From Clostridia bacterium (GTDB taxonomy: Bacteria; Bacillota; Clostridia; Christensenellales; Aristaeellaceae), in assembly GCA_017936375.1 (NCBI GenBank), contig JAGBFR010000066.1, positions 1-64,000 on the forward strand: 64,000 bases of DNA, in the 5' to 3' direction. Made by a program: the position numbers and the translations under genes. This document shows, one piece after another, positions 57,823-64,000 of this stretch. Each line of letters starts with the position of its first letter. Position 1 is the first letter of the stretch. Under the pieces are notes generated by a model. That model was not told the DNA's origin and made no database searches. It saw nothing but the letters and a program-made list of their open reading frames with translations.

Positions 57823-60003
57823 ATGAGAACAGCGGGAAAGGTATTGTGCTTGTTAGTTTTGATGTGTGTTGTGGCAAACTTTGCTATCAATGCAGCATTG
57901 GCGGCAGATTATCCTGCATATCAAATGGGTAGCAAGATTATGATGTACAATCAGTGGAATGATAAGTGGCATCAGAAGTGGTATTATTCAATTCCGCAGG
58001 GGACGACAGAAGGCACTGTTAAGTATGGTCAAACCTTAGCGACTGGTGGATGTGGTATATTTTCGCTTGCACACGTGGCACAATGGTTAGGAGTTGAAGC
58101 AGTAGATGTGAGTGGATCGCTGCCTTATCGATATGCAGACAGATATCAATACACATATACGAATTCCTCTACGTGCGCAGATCTTTTTGCGACGGACTAT
58201 AAGCTTCAGTATTTCTATAGCACGGATAGCTCTGCATTGTATGAAACTTTGCGTAATGGCGGAGCAACGATGATGTCACTATATGGGCATCTTGTTGCTG
58301 TGGTTGGTATTTCTGAAGATGGTTCAAAGGTGCAGATTTTGGATAGCTGTTCTCATGTGTACCATCCTGTTAGCGCAGTATCAACTCCTAGTGGAACACA
58401 ATATATTGATTCGAATATTACAAATTGTTATACATATGATTCTGCGAAAAAAACATACTCTTTGATTAACGACTGGAGCAAAGTTGCAGGACCTGCAGAT
58501 GCAGGATATAGTGCTACTGTGAATACTAGTTCGGATCCGGTTGGCCGTTGGAGTCATTATATTGGGAAGCCGTATGGTGCTGCAGAATACTGGATTGATT
58601 TTGATGTTGCGGCGCAGGCGAAGTATCATCAGCACTTTCGAGTGACCGATGAAACAATTTCTATTGGGGGAAATAATACGGCAGAATCGGTACTTGAATT
58701 CACTCCCTCGTCTCTCGACTTCGGCACAATCTACGCTGGCTACGAATCCACCGTTGACCGAGTTCTGACCATCAAGAATACAGGAAGCAGCACGGTTGCC
58801 TTGAGCACTGCTTCTTGTCCTTCCGGCTTCAAGGTGAAGTCAATCGGGAAGAATTCGCTTGCCGCTGGCGAAAGCACGAAGATGGTTATTACGCCGAAGC
58901 TGGGTTTGGCGGCGGGGAATCATGATGCGGATTTCTATGTGACGAGCGATAAGGGTGTTGCTGCGCCTGTGGAACTGAAGTTTTCTGTGCAGCAGATGGA
59001 GTATTCTATTGGTGATAAATATTATGGCGGATGCTCAGAGTGTGAATCGAAAAACACAGAGGTAGTAGGTTACAGAACTGTTTATATGTCAAACTATGTA
59101 GATAATGATGATGGAACACATGGTTTGGAAGCAAAATGGGCCACAGTGGTTTATTGCTATGGTTGTGGTAAGACATACAATTTTGTTGTGGGTGATAATG
59201 TAGTGACTGTTGTGGAGGAGCATAGTAGGTGGGCAGGCCACTGCTATTTATGCGGCAATATGGAGTGGCCGTGTGAACATATTCCGGAAAATAGCTGGGA
59301 TGTCATTCCTGAATATACTTATCAGTATGAGATTGTTAATGAGAAGTACCACTTTACCGATAGGACGAAGATGAAGTTTGGATGTGAAGTTTGCGGGGCA
59401 ACTCGAATTGAGTTTTCTGAAGCAACATATTCACGACATAGTTTGAATGCTGATGGAATATGTGCATGTGGTGCGACGCAAGCAAACATTTGTTGTGAAC
59501 CATCTCGGACAATAGTAGATTCATATAAAGAAATACCGCTTCGCTATACTGATGTAAATGCGCAGACACATGTAAAGATATTTGATGCGGGAGATGCAAC
59601 TGTTTGTTATGAGCATGGCGAGATTCTCTATATGGAAGCGACATATAGAAACAGAGAGCGCACCGAACCCCACACCTACGAAAACGGCGTTTGCGCCTGC
59701 GGAAAGCAGCTTTTTGATCTGAGCAAGAGCCTTACGCTTCCCTCTGCCATGACGGCCATCGAATCCGAAGCCTTCTATGGCAATCCCGTGCATGCGGTTT
59801 TCGTACCTTCCGCCTGCAAATCCATCGGCTCCCTCTCCTTCGCCTATTGCAGCCAGCTTGAATACATCCAGATTCCTGCCAGCGTGACGCAGATTGCCGC
59901 TGACGCCTTCAAGGGCTGCTCGGGTCTCACAATCTGTTCTCCTGCCGGAAGCTATGCGCAGACCTATGCACAGGAGCATGGCTTTGCGTGGATGGAGCTG
60001 TAA
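57823..60003 (+). CDS. secreted C39-like cysteine peptidase fused to SPD2/Hydin-like, zinc-ribbon-like and LRR_5 modules
   Basis: Exported protein of 726 residues. A signal peptide (about 1-28) precedes a papain-like C39_2 domain with Cys77 (GGCGIFSLAHVAQWLG), His156 (LYGHLVAVVGI) and Asp174 (ILDS). An ASPM/SPD2/Hydin-type Ig domain (about 290-385, LEFTPSSLDFGTIYAGYES) follows. Then come several Cys pairs (GGCSECESK, YCYGCGKT, CYLCG, CEVCGAT, CACGAT, CACGKQ) that look like small zinc- or disulphide-bonded knuckles, and a BspA/LRR_5 end (about 640-726). Base composition is much lower in GC than neighbours, except two patches near 58690-58980 and 59650-60000. Start ATG 57823 follows GGGGGAAG. 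Confidence 0.78.
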   Translation: MRTAGKVLCLLVLMCVVANFAINAALAADYPAYQMGSKIMMYNQWNDKWHQKWYYSIPQGTTEGTVKYGQTLATGGCGIFSLAHVAQWLGVEAVDVSGSLPYRYADRYQYTYTNSSTCADLFATDYKLQYFYSTDSSALYETLRNGGATMMSLYGHLVAVVGISEDGSKVQILDSCSHVYHPVSAVSTPSGTQYIDSNITNCYTYDSAKKTYSLINDWSKVAGPADAGYSATVNTSSDPVGRWSHYIGKPYGAAEYWIDFDVAAQAKYHQHFRVTDETISIGGNNTAESVLEFTPSSLDFGTIYAGYESTVDRVLTIKNTGSSTVALSTASCPSGFKVKSIGKNSLAAGESTKMVITPKLGLAAGNHDADFYVTSDKGVAAPVELKFSVQQMEYSIGDKYYGGCSECESKNTEVVGYRTVYMSNYVDNDDGTHGLEAKWATVVYCYGCGKTYNFVVGDNVVTVVEEHSRWAGHCYLCGNMEWPCEHIPENSWDVIPEYTYQYEIVNEKYHFTDRTKMKFGCEVCGATRIEFSEATYSRHSLNADGICACGATQANICCEPSRTIVDSYKEIPLRYTDVNAQTHVKIFDAGDATVCYEHGEILYMEATYRNRERTEPHTYENGVCACGKQLFDLSKSLTLPSAMTAIESEAFYGNPVHAVFVPSACKSIGSLSFAYCSQLEYIQIPASVTQIAADAFKGCSGLTICSPAGSYAQTYAQEHGFAWMEL

Positions 60004-60060
60004 TCGTTGCAATCGAATTTGAGGTTGCAAGCTCTCTCAGAATCCTGTTATAATCAACAC

Positions 60061-60088
60061 AACCCTCCCTTTGCAGGGAGGGTTTTCC
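60061..60088 (+). terminator. terminator after the C39-like gene
   Basis: AACCCTCCC-tttgc-AGGGAGGGTTTTCC: 9-bp stem with a T run. Confidence 0.88.
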
Positions 60089-60095
60089 GTAACCC

Positions 60096-60167
60096 CAAGA
60101 GCCTTCCCCTGAGAGGGGAAGGTGGCATTGCCGGAGGCAATGACGGATGAGGTTCCCCGCCGCAGCG
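60096..60167. repeat. intergenic hairpin repeat, family 2 (one unit)
   Basis: CCTTCCCC-tgaga-GGGGAAGG, TGGCA, TTGCC-ggag-GGCAA, TGACGGATGAGG, a clean single unit of the family seen at 14036, 53731 and 57200. Together with the terminator it fills 60004-60205. Confidence 0.85.
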
Positions 60168-60205
60168 GATGAATCTCCGGTTAACCGCCGGAAGGAGAAT
60201 ATACC

Positions 60206-60814
60206 ATGCTTCCTACTGGTTTCGTATACGTCAAAGACATCGTCCCCTCCGTCACGGAGGACGTCCGCTACGCGGGCAGTCACAACTTTGTCGGCCGTCC
60301 CGTGGACGGCTATGCCGCGCCGCGCGCCGTGCTGACCCGCGAGGCGGCGCAGGCGCTGGCCGTTGCCGCCGAGGCGTTTGCCGCGAAGGGCTATACCTTC
60401 CTCGTCTATGACGGCTACCGCCCGCAGCGCGCGGTCAATCACTTCATGCGCTGGGCGGAGGATCTTGAGGATACCGCGGCGAAGGCGGAGTTTTACCCCG
60501 CGCTTGACAAGGCGGAGCTCTTTGAGCGCGGCTATATCGCGCGGCGCTCGGGGCACTCGCGCGGCTCGACGGTCGATCTCACGCTTCTTAATAGCGAAGG
60601 AGAGCCGCTGGACATGGGCGGCGAGTTTGACTGGTTTTCCCCGGTCTCCGGGCATGACTGGCCCCGGCTTACGGAGGCACAGAAGGAAAACCGCCTCCTG
60701 CTCAAGGACGGCATGATGGCGGCGGGCTTCCTGCCCTATTCGGAGGAATGGTGGCATTACCGGCTGAAGGACGAGCCGTACCCGGATACGTATTTTGACT
60801 TTGTGATCGAGTAA
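60206..60814 (+). CDS. D-alanyl-D-alanine dipeptidase, VanX/DdpX type
   Basis: Zinc peptidase (M15D) of 202 residues, predicted cytosolic. The zinc motif SGHSRGSTVD (His117, Asp124) and the EWWH motif (Glu181, His184) are in the right spacing. DGYRPQRAV supplies the substrate-binding Arg. Members hydrolyse D-Ala-D-Ala; in vancomycin clusters they lower precursor pools, elsewhere they recycle peptidoglycan. There are no vanHA genes here, so recycling is more likely; the vanZ-like gene is 38 kb away. Start ATG 60206 follows GAAGGAG. It is 14 bp before a GNAT gene. Confidence 0.92.
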   Translation: MLPTGFVYVKDIVPSVTEDVRYAGSHNFVGRPVDGYAAPRAVLTREAAQALAVAAEAFAAKGYTFLVYDGYRPQRAVNHFMRWAEDLEDTAAKAEFYPALDKAELFERGYIARRSGHSRGSTVDLTLLNSEGEPLDMGGEFDWFSPVSGHDWPRLTEAQKENRLLLKDGMMAAGFLPYSEEWWHYRLKDEPYPDTYFDFVIE

Positions 60815-60828
60815 AAGGGGGATTTGCC

Positions 60829-61560
60829 ATGCATCCCATTCTGGCCGCGCAGCTGGCGGACGACTTCTGCTGCAGCGTGGAGGAGGTGCTCAGCCGCGAG
60901 GCGGTCTACGCCGTCCTCGCCCCGCGCGAGGGGCGGCGGCGCTACAGCGAGGCGGGCGACCTGTTCAAGGCGGCTGTCGTGGACGGCAAGCTGCTCATTG
61001 CCGGCACGCCGGAGATGTGCGCGTGGTGTCGGGAGCAGTTCTCCGGCGACAACCCCGCGTGGTTCATGGAGATGAGCACGCTGCGCAGGCTGGATGCGCG
61101 CCTTGCCATGGACGGCCTGCGCATTGCGACGGCGCATCCCTTCTTTCTGCCCGCGCGCCCGGTGCAGCCTGCGACGGACGGCTGGGAGATCCGCTGGTAT
61201 GAGGAGGCGGAGATTGAGCAGTTCCGCGGCGACGGGCGCTTCCCGGAGTCCTATGCGTTCAATCGCTTCGCGCCGGACGAGCTGGGCGTGTCGGCTTCTG
61301 TAAATGGCGAGATCGTCGCCATGGCGGGCGCGAGCCGCGACAGCGCGCGCATGCGCCAGATCGGCGTGGATGTGCGGCCGGATATGCGGGGGAAGGGGCT
61401 GGGCGCGATGGTCGTTTCCCTCCTGCGCAATGAGATTGAGCGGCGGGGAGCTCTGCCGTTTTACGGGACGTCGATGTCGCATGTCGCCTCGCAGCGGACG
61501 GCGCTGCGCGCGGGCTTTGCCCCGGCGTGGACGGAGCTGTATGCGGAGAGAATTGGATAA
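60829..61560 (+). CDS. GNAT family N-acetyltransferase
   Basis: Acetyl-CoA-dependent transferase of 243 residues. The GNAT domain is the C-terminal half: EIVAMAGASRDS, QIGVDVRPDMRGKGLGAMVVSLL (the R-x-x-G-x-G/A acetyl-CoA loop) and ALPFYGTSMSHVASQRTALRAGF. The N-terminal half (about 1-110) has no clear family, with Cys pairs at about 14-15 and CAWC near 64. The substrate is unknown. Start ATG 60829 follows AAAGGGGGA. It follows the VanX-type dipeptidase by 14 bp and ends at a terminator, so the two are probably an operon. Confidence 0.88.
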   Translation: MHPILAAQLADDFCCSVEEVLSREAVYAVLAPREGRRRYSEAGDLFKAAVVDGKLLIAGTPEMCAWCREQFSGDNPAWFMEMSTLRRLDARLAMDGLRIATAHPFFLPARPVQPATDGWEIRWYEEAEIEQFRGDGRFPESYAFNRFAPDELGVSASVNGEIVAMAGASRDSARMRQIGVDVRPDMRGKGLGAMVVSLLRNEIERRGALPFYGTSMSHVASQRTALRAGFAPAWTELYAERIG

Positions 61561-61566
61561 AAAGAA

Positions 61567-61600
61567 AAAACCCGCCGATTGATCCGGCGGGTTTTCTGGT
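61567..61600. terminator. bidirectional terminator between the GNAT and hydrolase genes
   Basis: AACCCGCC-n9-GGCGGGTT with T runs on both sides (TTTTC on +, TTTTTTC on -). Confidence 0.92.
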
Positions 61601-61610
61601 ATATTGCTAT

Positions 61611-62159
61611 TTACAGAATATCGATCTGGCAGGAGGCCATGGTCTTGATGGCGGCCTCGTGGCTCTGCGGGGTGACGCCCGCGCAGAGGGCGGGATTGAC
61701 GGAGAGCTCCGCCTCGGGCAGCGCGGCCTTGATGAGCAGCGCGTTGGAGACGACGCAGATATCCGTGCAGACGCCGCACAGCTCGATGGCGATGCCCGCG
61801 CCGAAGGCGCTGCCGCGCAGGAGCGCCTGCTCGGACAGATAGGCGGAAAGCCGCTGGGAGCCGAAGGTCGGCTTCTCAAAGGAGAGCATGCCGCGCGCGC
61901 ACTGGCCGGCGATCTGCGGATCCAGCGCCCAGCCTTCCGTGCCGCGGATGCAGTGCGGAACGGGCAGGCGGCGGCCCTCCTGCGTGGTCATATAGTCCTC
62001 CTCATGCGTATCGAGGGTGAAGATCACCTGCGTGCCCTCGGTTTTCGCCCGGGCGATGCGAGCGGCGACGGCGGGGGTGATCGCCTGCGCCTCGGCGGTG
62101 CCCAGCGCGCCGGTGATAAAATCGCGCTGCATGTCCACAACGATCAGAAAATCCGTCAT
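61611..62159 (-). CDS. isochorismatase-family cysteine hydrolase, nicotinamidase-like
   Basis: Cytosolic amidohydrolase of 182 residues. Catalytic Asp9 (VVDMQRDF), Lys96 (FEKPTFGS) and Cys135 (VCTDICVVSNAL) are in place. The metal-binding DTHEEDY (Asp50, His52) and PHCIRGTEGW match nicotinamidases, which convert nicotinamide to nicotinate for NAD salvage; the cis-peptide before Cys also fits. The name is cautious because related enzymes use other amides. Start ATG 62159 follows GGAGGCTGTT. It is convergent with the GNAT gene. Confidence 0.88.
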   Translation of the reverse strand: MTDFLIVVDMQRDFITGALGTAEAQAITPAVAARIARAKTEGTQVIFTLDTHEEDYMTTQEGRRLPVPHCIRGTEGWALDPQIAGQCARGMLSFEKPTFGSQRLSAYLSEQALLRGSAFGAGIAIELCGVCTDICVVSNALLIKAALPEAELSVNPALCAGVTPQSHEAAIKTMASCQIDIL

Positions 62160-62268
62160 AACAGCCTCCGTCTGCGCATAGCGCGTGTTTTCTGGAAGTA
62201 TATCACAGATGACGATCTGTATGCAAGGCGCCTGCCGCTGACCAAAATGCGATTTATAAGTGAAATGG

Positions 62269-62297
62269 TTGCTAAAAACCTGCGGAAATGATACAAT
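62269..62297 (+). promoter_or_regulatory. sigma-A promoter of secA
   Basis: TTGCTA (62269-62274), 17-bp spacer, TACAAT (62292-62297). Another TATAAT lies 5 bp downstream. Confidence 0.7.
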
Positions 62298-62366
62298 ATA
62301 TAATCAGCGGTCGTGTGGTATTTTGCAGACAGGCAAAGGAACGCGGCTGCGGTTTGGAGGAAAGAA

Positions 62367-64000
62367 ATGGGTTTTTTCAGCAAACTGTTCGACCCCACGG
62401 CGGGCGAGCTTAAGAGACTGCAGAAGACCGTCGATCAGATCGACGCATTTGAAGAGGCACATAAGAAGCTGACGGACGAGCAGCTCCGCGCAAAGACCGC
62501 GGAATTCCGCGCCCGCCTTGAGAAGGGCGAGACGCTGGACCAGCTGCTGCCGGAGGCCTATTCCGTCGTCCGCGAGGCGACATACCGCGTGACCGGCAAG
62601 CGCCAGTTCCGCGTGCAGATGATGGGCGGCGTGGTGCTGCACCAGGGCCGTATCGCCGAGATGAAGACCGGCGAGGGCAAGACCCTCACCGCGACCATGC
62701 CGGCCTACCTCAACGCGCTGACGGGCAAGGGCGTGCACGTCGTCACCGTCAACGACTATCTGGCCAAGTTTCAGGGCGAGGACATCGGCCGCATCTTCCG
62801 CTTCCTCGGCATGAGCGTGGGCGTGATCATCCACGACCTCACGCAGGAGGAGCGCCGCGCGGCCTATGCCTGCGACGTGACCTACGGCACCAACAACGAG
62901 ATGGGCTTTGACTACCTGCGCGACAACATGGTCATCTACCAGAAGAACAAGGTGCAGCGCGGGCACAATTTCGCCATCGTGGACGAGGTGGACTCCATCC
63001 TCATCGACGAGGCGCGCACGCCGCTGATCATCTCCGGCGCGGGCGAAAAGTCCACCGATATGTACGAGAAGGCGGACCGCTTCGTCGTCACCCTGCAGCA
63101 GGGCGAGGAGCCGGAGGAGGAGCGCTGGGAGGAGAATCCCCTCTCCGAAGAGGAGAAGGCCGCCATGCGCAAGGACTACGTCCGCGACGAAAAGAAGAAG
63201 ACCTGCAACCTCTCCGAGGCTGGCGTGCGCAAGGCGGAGAAGTGGTTCGGCGTGGAGAATCTCTCCGACCCGGCCAACAACGAGCTTGTGCATCACATCA
63301 ACGCCGCGCTGCGCGCGCATGCGCTGATGAAGCGCGACGTCGACTACGTCGTGCAGAATGATCAGGTCATCATTGTCGATGAATTCACCGGCCGCCTGAT
63401 GGTGGGCCGCCGCTATTCCGACGGCCTGCATCAGGCCATCGAGGCGAAGGAGCATGTGAAGGTTGAGCGCGAGAGCAAGACGCTGGCGACTGTCACCTTC
63501 CAGAATTACTTCCGCATGTACAAGAAGCTCTCGGGCATGACCGGCACGGCCAAGACCGAGGAGGAGGAGTTCAAGGGCATCTACGCGCTGGACGTCGTGC
63601 AGATCCCGACGAACAAGCCCATGATCCGCAAGGACATGAACGACCTCGTCTACACGACCGTCAAGGGCAAGTTCCTGCAGGTCGTCGCCGAGATTGACCG
63701 CCGCCACCAGACGGGACAGCCGATTCTGGTCGGTACGGTCTCCGTCGAGGTGTCCGAGCTGCTCTCCAAAATGCTCAAGATGCGCGGCATCCAGCACGAG
63801 GTGCTCAACGCGAAGTACCACGAAAAGGAGGCCGAGATCGTCGCGCAGGCGGGCCACTACGGCGCCGTCACCATCGCCACGAACATGGCCGGCCGCGGCA
63901 CGGATATCCTGCTGGGCGGCAACCCCGAGTATCTCGCCCGCCGCGCGATGAAGCAGAAGGGCTATGACGAGATGGTGATCGAGGAGGCCATCGGCTTCAA
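62367..64000 (+). CDS. secA: preprotein translocase subunit SecA (partial, runs off the window)
   Basis: ATPase motor that drives proteins through SecYEG at the membrane. About 544 codons of an expected 800-900 are in the window; the 3' end is cut by the edge. It has the N-terminus [16 protein letters not shown], Walker [21 protein letters not shown], the [19 protein letters not shown] motif that carries Walker B, a preprotein cross-linking region and, at the end, [15 protein letters not shown] of the second nucleotide domain. Start ATG 62367 follows TTGGAGGAAAG. It has its own promoter. prfB often follows secA; this cannot be seen. Confidence 0.98.
   Translation, partial: MGFFSKLFDPTAGELKRLQKTVDQIDAFEEAHKKLTDEQLRAKTAEFRARLEKGETLDQLLPEAYSVVREATYRVTGKRQFRVQMMGGVVLHQGRIAEMKTGEGKTLTATMPAYLNALTGKGVHVVTVNDYLAKFQGEDIGRIFRFLGMSVGVIIHDLTQEERRAAYACDVTYGTNNEMGFDYLRDNMVIYQKNKVQRGHNFAIVDEVDSILIDEARTPLIISGAGEKSTDMYEKADRFVVTLQQGEEPEEERWEENPLSEEEKAAMRKDYVRDEKKKTCNLSEAGVRKAEKWFGVENLSDPANNELVHHINAALRAHALMKRDVDYVVQNDQVIIVDEFTGRLMVGRRYSDGLHQAIEAKEHVKVERESKTLATVTFQNYFRMYKKLSGMTGTAKTEEEEFKGIYALDVVQIPTNKPMIRKDMNDLVYTTVKGKFLQVVAEIDRRHQTGQPILVGTVSVEVSELLSKMLKMRGIQHEVLNAKYHEKEAEIVAQAGHYGAVTIATNMAGRGTDILLGGNPEYLARRAMKQKGYDEMVIEEAIGF

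Noticed and set aside
21812..60814. A vancomycin resistance cluster from the VanZ-like and VanX-like genes
   Set aside because: They are 38 kb apart, with no vanH, vanA or vanRS genes.
1..64000. CRISPR arrays, tRNA or rRNA genes, insertion sequences, prophage
   Set aside because: No regularly spaced direct repeats, no tRNA T-loop pattern, and no transposase or integrase motif were seen on either strand by eye.

Overview
The window looks like a chromosomal segment of a GC-rich gut Clostridia member (Bacillota). Evidence is strong AGGAGG-type ribosome sites, sigma-A promoters close to TTGACA-17-TATAAT, a Firmicutes-type parS/Soj/Spo0J system, AddB, a VanZ protein, a ZTP riboswitch ahead of formate-tetrahydrofolate ligase, and many intergenic hairpin repeats of the kind common in Clostridia. 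It contains oriC: dnaA at 45.9 kb has DnaA boxes just upstream. I see no tRNA, rRNA, CRISPR array, phage or transposase gene.

Layout. 0-9 kb: a GMP synthase lacking its glutaminase domain, a deletion-scarred flavin reductase pseudogene, mnmE, a metallophosphoesterase, three perfect parS sites, addB and a secreted Ig-like protein. 9-16.5 kb: a glycogen synthase fused to an SCP2-like domain, a TauE/SafE permease with a GH20 hexosaminidase, and parA-parB behind an unknown gene. 16.6-30 kb: the tldD-pmbA pair, a GH36 alpha-galactosidase, vanZ, several exported proteins (M23-like, ComEC-like metallo-beta-lactamase, peptidoglycan-binding), an iron alcohol dehydrogenase and a flavin reductase. 30-36 kb: a small lower-GC XRE/SLOG-like pair, two exported FMN/FAD reductases and a KDG-type kinase. 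36-45.5 kb: a MATE pump, two zinc-deacylase paralogues, a GT4 glycosyltransferase, two NAGPA-domain proteins, an ArsC-like protein and an SDR. 45.5-52.5 kb: oriC, dnaA, then an AraC regulator divergent from a GPH sugar transporter and a GH2 beta-galactosidase. 52.5-64 kb: serC-serA, riboswitch-controlled fhs, a lower-GC secreted C39-like protein with its own XRE regulator, a VanX-type dipeptidase, a GNAT, an isochorismatase-type hydrolase and the 5' part of secA.

Themes. Genes that form a tight origin cluster in most Firmicutes (mnmE, parA, parB, dnaA) are spread over 45 kb here, and the parS sites lie 10 kb from parB and 41 kb from dnaA. Glycan use recurs: GH20, GH36, GH2 with a GPH transporter, and glycogen synthase. 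Serine synthesis sits beside one-carbon metabolism (serC, serA, fhs). Two repeat families and several regulatory arrangements (a shared divergent -35 element, a leader hairpin next to a Shine-Dalgarno, a ZTP riboswitch) are described separately. All functional calls come from reading motifs by eye; no database search was run.
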